A DNA stretch of 57,955 bases from contig MU859274.1 of assembly GCA_033297205.1 (NCBI GenBank), positions 1 through 57,955 on the forward strand, given 5' to 3'. Source of the stretch: Pseudoneurospora amorphoporcata (Eukaryota > Ascomycota > Sordariomycetes > Sordariales > Sordariaceae). Position 1 is the first letter of the stretch. Every line of letters starts with the position of its first letter. This document shows, piece by piece, positions 44,986 to 55,638 of this stretch. The position numbers and the translations under genes are program-made. The notes beneath the pieces were generated by a model. It was not told where the DNA came from. It searched no databases and saw only the letters and a list, made by a program, of their open reading frames with translations.

Positions 44986-47096
44986 GGATACGAACACCGT
45001 GACCGGCAACGCGGCACCGGCCGACCCTCGAGGCCTCAATATGACAAAGTGCACCAATCAGGGCATTGTAATAGCACCCCGCACTCGTCAATGCTTGTTC
45101 CTCAATTGTTGGGGCTGAAAAGGGTCTGACGGCATGAATTAACCGGTACAGGCAGGGAAATGGTAAATTTGAAGGGTCAAAATCGGTCAAGGGCTGACAA
45201 TGGAACCTTTGTCTGTGTCCACTTGTCGCACCCACAAAAAGAAACACAAGAGGAAAAGATGAGATGAACAGATTTTCGTTTGTGGGTGGAAATTCCAGGA
45301 TGTCGGTCGTGGAGAACGGGAGTTGCCAAGTGCCAAGAGATGTGGCCGAGGCAGCCCTCAAGAGTCAAGAAAGGAGTGGATCCAGATGTGCCAAGCCAGA
45401 ACGATGTTACCTATTCTCCCATTGGCTAAAGCCATCGTGCAGTAGCGCTCTTTGCCCCTGAGGCACGTAGCACTTTTGTGACGCAACTCGGCATTTGCGT
45501 TGCGCTTCCCATCAACCACCCACAGCCACCTCCCGTCATCATTGTAACCAATGCTCCAACAATGTTGGTTTCGCCATTCAGAAGAAAAGAAGCTGACGGA
45601 CAGGACAGAAGATCAAAGGTGGAACGCGATCGGGTAGCTTCCTTGCTGGCCAGTCCTTTTATCTTCTGGAACCATGCGTGGAAGCCGGGGTCCCCGTGAT
45701 AAGAAAACAAAGAAATATCGCTCACAAAACGGTTGGTCGTTTGCGACAAAGCAACATGTTCCCCGATACCGGCGCAGGAATAAGCTCATTTATAAACTAT
45801 AAGCTCCACGCAGCGCTGTGACAGGATGAAGCCAGCCACGCCAGCGTGGTGCGACCAAGGTACATACGTCCAGTGCGACACCGCGACTGTTAGCCGAACA
45901 TGTTGTGGATATACGGCGCGGCCGCTTCTTACACAGGCATGCCCTATCATGCGAGAAATAAGGTGTGCAGCTGTCGCGTGCAGAGCTTCCCTTTCATCTG
46001 CATACGCCAATGCGATGCAAGGTAGTCATCGAACGAGTGGGACAAACGAGGGCCGACTGCGATCAAAGGACGTCGTTGGTTGCCACGCCCATCCCCGAGA
46101 TGCGGAACCTCATGGTGCTTCATCGTCTTCCATTTCATCAACGACGATGAATATGACTCCCATCGTGGGCGACAAAGTGGGAGGCAACAAAAGCCGTATC
46201 GGTCCCGCATCGCAAATAACCTGGGGGGTCCAGCTAAGCTAGTCAATTGGCTCCATCCAGCCGACTTCGGGGTTCCACGGGCCCACGGCATCCTGTCTGT
46301 CGTCTCCATCGTCTCCATCGCCATCCGTTGCTTGCTCAAAGCTAATTCGACCGTCGTCCCAAGCCTCGTCTAGACAGACCAACACCGGCTGGCCTGGACG
46401 TAGACGGCAAATGGTCCCGGCTGTGTGGTCTGTGATTTGCCAATCCTGCCTCAGTTGGGTGGAACAGGGCCGAAAAGTGATTGTCGGTGAAAGGGCGACT
46501 CCGTCAACCGACAAGGACTTGGGAAAACAGCCAAACGGCTCGCGCCTTCCCCGGCCTCCAGACCCGGCCGATTTTCCACGGTGCTTCATGCCGTACAAGG
46601 AAGGAGGATTGGGAAGGAACCACTTTCGACCACCTGCCAAGCCCCGGGAATCAAGGACATCCCACCGACGACCGAGTGGTCTCGGTGCTCTCCTTCCTTG
46701 CTGGCAGTGCTGACAACATCCTCTTGCTGGTTCACGCCTTCCTGGTGTCGCCCCCCTACTGTAGCCCTCGTCGAGCCCTCGTGGTCGCGTGCCCTCGATG
46801 TGACTACTCTATGAACTTGGTCTCGTTTTTAACTCGCCGTCTCCCCCGCGTCGAGTCCATGTTTGCTTCCCCAGCTTCTTCGTGACCCTCGTCCCCCATC
46901 CCGAGTCTCGACTCGACTCTTGTTCATCTCATCCGAGCCCCAGTCTTTGACCACGCCAACGGTCCTCGACAGGCTCCCCATATCTGCAGTCTCAAGCTCC
47001 CCACTCCCCTGCCCGCAACAGAGGCCAGAGGGTAAAATTCTTATTGGAGCGGCGACTGGAGAGAGCGTACGAGATAACAAGACCAAAAAGTCCACC

Positions 47097-49063
47097 ATGA
47101 GTATGTTCTTTCCATGTTCACCTGCCTTATATAAATACATACACTGTTGTTGCTTCCCTCGTGCCGATTCCCGAGTGTCAAGGCACTAGACTGACATCTG
47201 GCAAACACTACAGCTACGACAGAGATCGTGGCCGCTGATGGCAGCTCCAACTACGATTTGGAGAAGCACAACACGGTCAGCACCACCCACAAGAACATCC
47301 CCATCGAGGACGACTATGAGGGCAAGCCCACCCAGGAGGAGCTCGACACGCTCCGCCGTGTGCCCGGCAGTCTCCCCATCATTGCTTATCTGATTTGCAT
47401 TGTCGAGTTCTGCGAGAGAGCGTCCTACTACGGTATCCAGCCCCTGATCCCCAACTATGTCAACCGTCCCATGCCCGAAGGCGGCAACGGTTGGGGTGCT
47501 CCTCCCCGTGATAGTCAGAAGACGGCCGGTGCCCTCGGCATGGGCCAGAGCGCCGCCAACGCCGTCGCCCAGTCCTTCTCCATGTTGGCGTATGCCCTTC
47601 CCCTCGTCTTCGGCTGGCTGGCCGACGCAAAGACTGGCCGCTTCAAGCTTATTTGCTGGGGTGTCGTTGTCTTTGGTGTCGGCCACGTTCTCATGGTCGT
47701 TGCCGGTGCCAAGAACCTCCTTGCCAACGGAACCACCACGGCCCCCTACTTCCTCTCGGTCTACATCCTCGCCATTGGTGCTGGTGAGTGAACCCGTTTG
47801 AACCATTTCCAACGACAAGCTGCTAACTGACTCGTCACAGCCATGTTCAAGCCCAATGTTTCTCCCCTTCTCCTCGACCAGGTTGCCAATACCAAGCCCA
47901 TGATCAAGGTGCTCAAGACTGGAGAGCGTGTCATCGAGGACCCCGAGGCCACCACCGAGCGTGTCATGTTGTGGTTCTACCTCATGATTAACATTGGTGG
48001 TTTCATGGGTATTGCCACTGCCTACTCTGAAAAGTACGTTGGCTGGTGGCTCGCCTTCCTCATCCCTCTCATCCTCTATCTTCCTCTTCCCTTTCTTTTG
48101 TGGTTCCTCCGCAACCGCCTCGTCCTCCACCCTCCCGGCGGCTCCGATCTCCCCAACATTTTCAGGATCCTCGGTATCTGCTTCCGCCGCGGTGGTTTCA
48201 AGAAGTTTGGTCGTCACGGTTTCTGGGATTTGGCCAAGCCTTCCAACATTGCTGCTGCCGGCCTTGAGGGTCAATACAAGACTGAGTGGAGCGACCAGTT
48301 CGTTGAGGATGTCCGCCGTACATTCCAGGGTACTGGTATCTTCTGCTTCTTCCCTATTCAGTACCTCAACGACAACGGTCTTGGTTCCGCTGCCTCTTTC
48401 TTGTCGACCATGTTGAAGACGGACGGTGTCCCCAACGACGTCATTCAAAACTTCAACTCTATCAGTATCATTGCCACTGCTCCCGTCCTCAACTACGGCT
48501 TGTACCCCATGCTTAGACGGTTCAACATCCACTACGGTCCCATTGCTCGTATCACCACGGGTTTGGCCATGTCCTCCCTCGGCGGAATGGGTTATACCCT
48601 GCTCAACTACTACGCCTATAAGCTGTCTCCTTGCGGCGAGTACGGTTCCAGCAACTGCACTGTCGGCACCGGCGTCGCTGACATCAGCATTTGGTTCTTG
48701 GTCATCCCCTTCGCCGTTGGCGGTATCTCCGAATTGTTTGTCAACGTGCCTGCGTATGGTATTGCTTACTCGCGCGCTCCTCCCAACATGAGGGGTCTCG
48801 TCTCGGCCATCAACCTGTTCTCTACGGCTATAGCCTATATCATCGGTCTTGCCTGCTCTTCGGTTGTTACCGATCCCTACCTCACCTGGATCTTCGGTGG
48901 CCCCGCCATTGCTGGCGGTGTCCTCACCGTCGTCTTCTACCTTACCTTTAGGCACATCGACTCGGAGGAGACCGTCTTCTCCCAGAGAGAGACTATTGAG
49001 GCTGCCCCTGCCGAAGACTCCAGCAGCCAGAAGGCTGCTCCTGCCCACGACGAGAAGAACTAA
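47097..49063 (+). CDS. ptr2: Proton-coupled oligopeptide transporter (POT/PTR2 family)
   Basis: Exon 1 appears to be only 4 nt (ATG A, 47097-47100, GTATGT donor). Exons 47214-47783 and 47841-49063 complete 598 residues. Exon 2 has no in-frame ATG before about residue 90, which argues for the tiny first exon. After a hydrophilic N-terminus comes the POT signature region RVPGSLPIIAYLICIVEFCE with E-R-A-S-Y-Y-G (the ExxER motif of the family), then QSFSMLAYALPLVFGWLADA. Helices 4-12 include NIGGFMGIATAYSEKYVGWW and the POT motif IFCFFPIQYLNDNGLGS. The acidic, Ala-rich C-terminus ends DEKN. It imports di- and tripeptides with protons at the plasma membrane. A peptide transporter 4 kb from a secreted protease is functionally sensible but not evidence of linkage. 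Confidence 0.94.
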
Positions 49064-49621
49064 TAGCACACTTGTGCATGTGCTAAGAGGTTATCGCCCT
49101 TGGCCTCGTCCACTTTTTTTTCTGAGTGCGATAAGCGGGTGGTTCATTTGAGATGGGACGTATTGGTAATTTCGGTGGGAATTGTATTATTTATTTTGCG
49201 ATGATTTGGATGCTCATACTTGGCGCATCTTGCATGGTAGCATGGTCGGTTGGATGGGTTCGGGAACTTATGAGAATTTCACGTCATGAAAATGATCATG
49301 ATAAAAGGACGGGCCATTTGGATTGTAAAGATTTTGGCTGGTCCGAGGATGAAACGACCGCACATGTATACATAACTAATGATACCAAAGAAGAACAAGC
49401 TGTTTAACAGTATTTGACGTTTTCGCCTCGTTCATAGTGTTGTGCTCTATGTTATAAAGGAGTGTGCAGTGTTCAGCCTTGAGGACGCTAGTATCTTCAC
49501 TCTAGTCTAGTTGGTTTTTCCGTAGTAGGGAGGCTGGTCCTCTCTTCTATGTGGTGGTTTTTGCTCCAAATCGCTATTTGCGAATATAATTGAGAGCATA
49601 GTAATTGGATAATGTTATGAT
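49064..49621. other. Intergenic region behind the peptide transporter
   Basis: This is the 3' flank of the transporter and of the convergent kinase-fold pseudogene. An 84-codon open frame at 49153-49407 lies in the probable 3' untranslated region and has no recognisable feature beyond one hydrophobic stretch. Confidence 0.45.
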
Positions 49622-50912
49622 TCAAGACTCATCAAATCTATCACGCAGACTACGTATCTTCTTATGTCCCATACTGATCTCATCAAGCCAATTGATAATA
49701 TCCCCGTTATGGAACTCACTACCACAATTCTGGACGGCGAGATAGAAATCTCTCTTTGATACAGCAGAATCGAAGACTTCGATCCATTTCGGCTTCAACC
49801 GGCGCATCTCGGAGAGCAAGTAGCGACGTAGTTTCGTTAGCTCGTACTCTTCCACATGTTCCCAGTACAAGCTATCGGGCTCTCCGTCGCTATTATGCCG
49901 ATATGTGGCTCGATCGGGTGCCTCCTCTCTCGGCGGGCCTTGTAGAAAAGATGGGATAGCCGCACGCTTTCCACAGGGGAAGTGCCGACACACATTCCCA
50001 ATCTACCACGCCCGTGAGTCTGCCATCTTGGTCGACGAGAATATTATGCTGGGATAGATCGTCGTGGAGGAGCATAGAGAACTCGGAATCTTGGCCGCAG
50101 TCCGGGAAGAAGTTGTTGACGGAGGACTTAAGCCTGGTGATGATATCCAACGTCCTCTGCGTATCCTCTACTTCATCCTCCTCATCACTTGTCAAACCAT
50201 CTCGGCCTTCGCATGATGGAGGGTCGAGCGGAAATTATGTTCGCTGAGTGGCAAACAAGCGGTTATCCATTCTGCACTCGACTGGAAGGGGCCCCGAGGA
50301 ACATCCTGTTGTATATGATCCCCCCAGAAGAATTGCATTGACACCATCCTCCCGACAGCTGGGGGGGGGGGGGGGGGGGTCATTTTGGAGCGGGGATAGC
50401 GAATCTGGGTAGATATTTCCGATGCCGCGTAGCTGGTTACCGAACATGTCGGCATAGTAACTCGCAATTTGCTTGACCAGCTGCTCCTTTGCCGAGAATT
50501 TCATATCCTTCCATGCATCGGCTAGGGTCTTCCCGGGGAGTTTTCGCATGAGAATCCATTCGAACCCAATCGGAGTGGCTCGGGTTGCGTCGTGTGCGAT
50601 GAGCTCCGGCACAGGTAGAGATGTGTGACGCTGTGTCCAGTCAATCGTCGCTACTTCGCTCAGCGTCTTATGCCCAGGATCGACGGGCAAGGACACACGC
50701 AGTATGAGAGCCTGACTGTCGGCTGCAACATCGTAGATCTTGTTGAACGCCCCTTGCGTGAGGAATGACACGACGGTTTCCTGGCCTTGCAACAGCGATT
50801 TGATCGTGCGACCGATGGAATTGATGTCGGGGTCGATGGTCCATCGAGGCTCCAAGGAGAAGGTTGTTTGGACCCATTCAAGACCCTCCAATTCTGCCTC
50901 CTGGACCGGCAT
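49622..50912 (-). pseudogene. Broken aminoglycoside-phosphotransferase-fold (APH family) gene
   Basis: Starting at MPVQEAELEGLEW (ATG at 50912), the protein has a nucleotide-loop region FLTQGAFNKIYDV, then EWILMRKLPGKTLADAWKDM, typical of fungal APH/choline-kinase-like proteins. At a run of 19 C on the coding strand (50361-50379) the frame breaks; the family sequence resumes in another frame with VSMQFFWGDHIQQDVPRGPF. A second shift near 50196-50205 is needed to reach LLHDDLSQHNILVDQDG and VVDWE, the catalytic HxDxxxxN and metal-binding motifs. A third, explained by one extra C near 49953-49955, is needed to reach PDRATYRHNSDGEP and the C-terminal helices ending near 49622. All catalytic motifs survive, so decay is recent, or some shifts are sequencing errors (least likely for all three). 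Fungal APH-like proteins have unknown small-molecule or protein substrates. Confidence 0.82.
50361..50379 (+). repeat. G19 homopolymer inside the APH-like gene
   Basis: Nineteen consecutive G residues coincide with a frame break in the APH-fold gene (a Pro run when read on the minus strand). Such a tract is prone both to slippage in the cell and to errors in sequencing, so the frame here could vary. Confidence 0.9.
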
Positions 50913-52587
50913 CCTCGTAAAAACCAAGAAACGGGACTGCAACAAGGTCAAGTGATAAATGGACGACTTATCGAGGATTATAGATCCCGTAATCAAACCA
51001 CCATCTCGACATTGACAAGGGCGAAGAAGAAGACTATCTCGATGGTCTTGGTACCTCAGAATGAAGATTGGTCTCCGCAGGTCATTAGGGAGAAGCTACT
51101 GAATGATTTGAAGTTGTGAAGTGTTGAGCTTAGACGTGCAATGACTGCACTCGGCTGATATAGGAGTAGGGGTTGAGGGTGGAAGAGGGGGAAGTGAAGT
51201 CGGAGATGGATTGGGGGACAGGAAGTTTGAAGATAGAAGGGGAGGAAGAGGGGACAGGATATCTTGATGTGTGATGACGAATTAATGGCAAGACTGAAGC
51301 GGACATTGTAATACCATGCATGTGATTAAAGGCTAGGACGAGATGTCTTGTTCGGTAGAGGTAGATTGGATGTGGAGCAGATGCGAACAGACCCAGCACC
51401 AATTGCATTTGTTGACCTTCGCTCATCGCGGCCTTGCAATTAGCAAAAACAAAACGTGCAGTAGAGGGAGAGGAATGAAGCGATAGTGAACGAGAGGCAA
51501 AAGCACAAAAAAAAATAAGGACAAAAAAACATACAACACCAGGGATTCGCTGGTCGTCACCGACCCAACTACTAGTCTGGCCCTCACTAAGCTTGTGTAT
51601 GGGAGTAGGAAGGACAGGAAACGGGTCTTTTAATCACGTGGTAGGGTCAAAAAACTGAACCACTACCTCCCATATCCATATCGTTCGGACGGAGGCATTA
51701 CGGTGAGTGGGGAGGCGGCGCTAAGAAGATGAATATAATTGGGCGGATTACGAGAAAAGTTGACCGTCCTGACATTGCGGCTAGGTCTTTTACACGGGTA
51801 ACACCAAGATTGCACTCGGTCAGAAGACCATTCCTGATTGGTTCCTAGTACTCCTCGGTCCAGTTATGTGTATGCAGATGAGAGCATGGCAAGGGAATCT
51901 CTCGCTCTTGTCTTGTTGGATCACGGTTTGGTGATCTACTACGACAAACTGATCACGATGGACCTCCTTTATATACCTGCCTTAACCTACCTTCTTGATC
52001 ATCTGCCTGCATTAGCCTACCTCTTCCCTTCCATCTTGGCATGTCATAATCATGGTGGTTGGCCTGCAACACACTGTTGGCGTAGCCGCCAACACCTTTA
52101 TAGACGAGTCGATTGGCTGAGAGAGATGTATACGGGGCAGGGCTGCGGAACAGGAAGACGCCGAAGAACCAAACCACAAACCAACAAACCATGTGCTTTC
52201 CACTCAACTCTCCCCTCTAAACTTAGCTGGCTAGACTCATTACATCTATTTCGCGATAGCCTTCTTCTCAGGACGCTGTCACTCCGACCTACGGCAAGTG
52301 GACGCTCACCGACAACCCAGGGGATTACGGAGCTCACCCATGATGAGTTTTTATAGTGATATTTATGCAAATAGATATGGAGCGTTCTTGTCGTAACTGA
52401 TGGCCGGGGCGTGGCGGAATTGGCGGTGATCGGGCGGCCGAGGAACCAATGTGGGATGTTCAATCACACGTGGCAAACCGGCCATTTTAGGCGGGGTCAG
52501 GCTGCATCGCAAGAGACGAACACAAAATGGCTATAAAAATGGAGGGGGGCCTGATGCAGACTTGAGGCATTCCCAATACTGGCCCAG
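50913..52587. other. Intergenic region between the APH relic and the BTB gene
   Basis: Open frames such as 51838-52356 plus and 51130-51426 minus have no domain. Several A-rich runs occur near 51500-51530. No gene is supported. Confidence 0.4.
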
Positions 52588-53577
52588 ATGGCGTATTGTA
52601 CGGATTGCGATCGTTATTTTCAAAACAGAGAAGCGCTTCGGCAGCATCGCCAGGACTCGAGGCGGCATGCCCTTACCTTCCTCCCAACAAAAACGACAAC
52701 TCCTATACGCCCTTACGCGCAGACAACAGCATTAGGTTCTGGAATAGCGTTTACAGGCTTTGGAGGCTCGCCAGCTAGCTCCGTGACTCAGATAGCCCGC
52801 GGTACGGCCGGAGATAATCCCTCTAAAGACCTAATAAGTTCTCTAAAAGGGTATAATCATTTCGCTCTCGTCGTTCCTCCGTCTTCCGAACTTGCAAGTA
52901 CTAATAATAGCCTCCGAATAGGCTCTACTCCAGCGGAGAATACTCAGACCTCGTAATATCCTGCGGAGGAAGGGAATACCATGTGCATAGGGCCATCGTA
53001 TGCACGCAGTCCGAGTTCTTCTCTGCAGCTTGCCGCGGAAGTTTCAAGGCTAGTGACAGTCCATACTCTAGCAACGACACTAAACTAACATTATATTTAG
53101 GAGGCACAAGAAGGAAAGATTGACCTCCCAGCTGATGACCCTCGGCTTGTCCAAATAATGGTACATTATCTATACCACTTCGACTATGACGTACGGCTAC
53201 AACACGAGCGTAGTGGTTTTGATGGGTTAGAAATGGACGGATGCGGAACCAACGTCAATGAACCGGCAGCGGACGCCCTTCTGACTCATGCAAAAATTTA
53301 CGCCTTAGTAGAGAAGTACTTGATCAGGGGACTGAAGGCTGTCGCGCTTCGACAATTCAAGGCGGCAGCTACTGTCTCCTTGGACATCGATGATTTCCTT
53401 GGAGCAGCGCTAGTGGTGTACGAATCTACTATTGAAGACGACAGAGGCTTAAGAGATGTCGTCGTGGAAACCCTTTATAAGCATTCCGAATGGCTAGACG
53501 AGGAGAAGGTGCGAGATGTGGTTAAGGAGTTGGGAGCTTTAACGTATGATATGGTTATATATATGCCAAAAGCGTAG
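52588..53577 (+). CDS. C2H2 zinc finger-BTB/POZ fusion protein
   Basis: Three exons (52588-52850, 52922-53048, 53101-53577) give 288 residues. The N-terminus is one classical C2H2 finger (CTDCDRYF..REALRQH..DSRRH, residues 4-27). A Thr/Ser-rich linker ends KDLISSLKG, and the first splice (GTATAA..CGAATAG, 71 nt) joins it to LYSSGEYSDLVISCGGREYH, the start of a BTB fold. The exon continues HRAIVCTQSEFFSAACRGSFK. The next exon resumes exactly at EAQEGKIDLPADDP, then VQIMVHYLYHFDYD, the BTB core and its helices. To join them the second intron must be GC-AG (GCTAGT..TTTAG, 52 nt, branch AAACTAACA). BTB domains dimerise or recruit Cul3. A single finger with BTB suggests a nuclear regulator or adaptor. 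If the GC donor is not used, the gene is broken. Confidence 0.8.
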
Positions 53578-53943
53578 GTTCTACTAAACTAGGTCTTAGA
53601 TCAGTTAACACGTTGACGAAATGGTCCCCGATGAGGTCTGAGAAATAATGCCACCCAATCTGGAGATTGAGGCGCTGGAGGCCATTGCGAGTTGCTCGGC
53701 TTCGGCAGTTACTGTCCGGTTGTGCTCCCACCGCTCCGTCATTCCCGGGGTTGTAGCTACGGAACGGACGCGGAGGACAACTAGGTAGGTACCTACCCGG
53801 CACCGCTTGAAATATCTGAATTATACCATTTGCTAGTTGACAGTTGCTAGTGTGGCTGCCAAGAGATAACCGGCTTCTTCAAGCATCCACTGAAGCTGCC
53901 CGCTGTCGTGTTCTCGGCCTCAAGAATTTAGGGAACCGTCGCC
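53578..53943. other. Spacer between the BTB gene and the NLR relic
   Basis: No gene is seen. CTAGGTAGGTACCTACC near 53781-53797 is a nearly palindromic sequence. The last 100 bases may include decayed coding sequence of the missing N-terminal part of the NLR. Confidence 0.4.
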
Positions 53944-55336
53944 TTGGCCGAATCCCGTCGGCGCTATCGCTTCTCCGACGTCACCTCCCTCACGTATGCG
54001 GCGGCTACTGCTGCATCAGTTGCGAAGGCTGTTTTGGATGAGTACCCAGGGAGCGGAAGGGTTTCTGGGGACGCACATGGTCCGCAAGAAGCTATGAACC
54101 CGCTTGCTGATTTTGCAAGGCACCAAGAGATGCAGCAAATGTCAGAGAAGGATCAGCAATGCTTAAAGGACTTGCGCATTACCAATCCTCGCCACGATAA
54201 AACCCGCATCGAACAGACCAAAGGAGGTCACTACAGAGTCAAATTCTCTCTTCAGGGTATGCCGACGTCAAACAACTTCGTGCCTCGACCCTCTGATATT
54301 ACTGATATTGAGAAATCTCTTCTTCCTCACCACCAGGAAAGCCAAGGGCGCAATGTCTTTGTTCTTCACGGGCTCGGCGGAATTGGGAAAACTCAACTAG
54401 CTGTCAACTTTGCACGGCAATACAAAGCTGCCTTCAACGCCATCTTTTGGTTGGACGGCACATTAGAAGACAGCCTTAACCAAAGCTTTGCCAGTTGTGC
54501 AAAGAGGATACCAAAAGACCAGATTCCTGAGAATATCAGAAGTCCAAAAACAGGCGATAAAGTCGATCTTAACGATATTGTGGAGCACGTACAAGAGTGG
54601 CTCACAGAAAATGACAATGTCGATTGGCTTTTGATCTTCGATAACGTTGATCTGGATCATACGCAAGGAGAAATACCGGGCGCTTATGACATTCGAAAGT
54701 ATCTTCGGAGTGACTACGGCGCAGTCCTGATTACATCCCGGTTGTCCAAGCTAGCACAGCTTGGCGAGTCCAAGCGCATTAAACCTGCTGACCTAGACTT
54801 GAGTAAGAAAATATTCGAGAAGTAGTACGGGAAGGAACTAAGTGAGCACCCTAGGTTACTACGAGACCCAACCCTAAAGCTGATGCTAACGCGCTAATTC
54901 AGTGATAGATGATGATACACAAAAGTTGCTGCGTTTATTAGGAGGTCTGCCACTTGCACTCGCACAAGCCGCTGCATTTATAGGAGAATCAAACATACCT
55001 GTCGCTGAGTATATTCGCCTATATGAGCAGCAGTGGGATGAACTCTTCCAGAATACGGACTCCAGCCTACTAGACTACGGTAATCGCAGCGTGTGGACGA
55101 CGTGGACGATATCATTCAACGCGATCGAGACGAGGGATAAGAACGCTGGGAATCTGCTACGGCTTTGGGCTTTTCTCGACAATAGAGAGATGTGGCCCAG
55201 TCTACTGCAAGTGGCCAGAAATGACCAGGAGCAATGGCCCAAATGGCTCCACGATATAGCATGCAACGAGGTCAAGTTTCTCAACATAGCGAGACTGCTG
55301 CTGTCACACGGACATTGCCCACAATCCAGGGGTTAG
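53944..55336 (+). pseudogene. NB-ARC (NLR-type) STAND protein relic
   Basis: The frame is open from about 53944 but has no ATG before codon 51, so the true start and probably an N-terminal effector domain are missing. TYAAATAASVAKAVL resembles the end of the nucleoside-phosphorylase-type domain found in many fungal NLRs, but this is a weak match. CLKDLRITNPRHDKTRIEQT is a linker common before fungal NACHT/NB-ARC domains. Then come the P-loop HGLGGIGKTQLAV, Walker B DWLLIFDNVD, a sensor ITSR and, after a 61-nt intron (54842-54902), the GLPL motif LLGGLPLALAQAAAFIG. A TAG at 54823-54825 interrupts KKIFEK-YGKEL where relatives have Trp. The protein ends at 55336 shortly after NEVKFLNIARLLL, without the repeat sensor domain. 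Intact relatives are switch proteins in heterokaryon incompatibility and other recognition. Confidence 0.85.
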
Positions 55337-55413
55337 GATCGCAAGACTCAACAGAACCTCAACGCCTAGCATTAGCCTCAAGATGCTCAGTGGCCTCCGG
55401 CCACAACACTCAC

Positions 55414-55497
55414 CTCGGCCGGACCCTCGGCCGGACCCGCGGCCAGACCCGCGGCCAGACCCTCGGCCGGACCCACGGCCGGGCCCTCGGCCACGGT
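55414..55497 (+). repeat. 12-bp GC-rich minisatellite, 7 units
   Basis: Seven units of the type CTCGGCCGGACC run from 55414 to 55497; the later ones diverge (CGCGGCCAGACC twice, CACGGCCGGGCC, CTCGGCCACGGT). The length of 12 keeps every frame open, which explains spurious Arg-Pro-Asp-Pro and Gly-Arg-Thr-Leu reading frames across it. It begins about 80 bp after the NLR stop, where repeat-domain sequence would be expected. Confidence 0.92.
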
Positions 55498-55638
55498 CAT
55501 CCCAGAAGCAACCACAGCCAACTAAGCAAGAAGTAGGGCGCCGGATGAAGGACAGCGCCAAAAGGAAGATGGAGAATGGACGAAGGCATTCAGGAAGATC
55601 CACACGTATACAGACTGCTAGATAGATGTCTTGAAGCC

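Larger units (their letters stand above)
42941..47096. other. 4.2-kb gene-poor region
   Basis: No convincing gene. Open frames such as 43080-43460 minus lack an ATG start and any recognisable domain. The region holds a (TGTC)7 microsatellite, a 16-bp palindrome at 43740-43755 and a 206-bp unit with 36-bp inverted ends at 44780-44985. The last few hundred bases are the promoter and leader of the peptide transporter. Confidence 0.5.

Noticed and set aside
47186..49069. A 627-codon open frame on the minus strand opposite the peptide transporter
   Set aside because: It mirrors the transporter exon by exon and runs straight through its introns. Strong codon bias of the sense gene keeps the opposite frame free of stops. 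The product is rich in Gly, Val, Asp and Glu without any domain.
51838..52356. A 172-codon plus-strand frame between the APH relic and the BTB gene
   Set aside because: Composition and lack of any motif do not support coding; overlapping minus-strand frames are equally long.
55383..55625. Arg-Pro-Asp-Pro repeat protein over the minisatellite
   Set aside because: A 12-bp repeat keeps all frames open by itself; there is no start context or domain outside the repeat.
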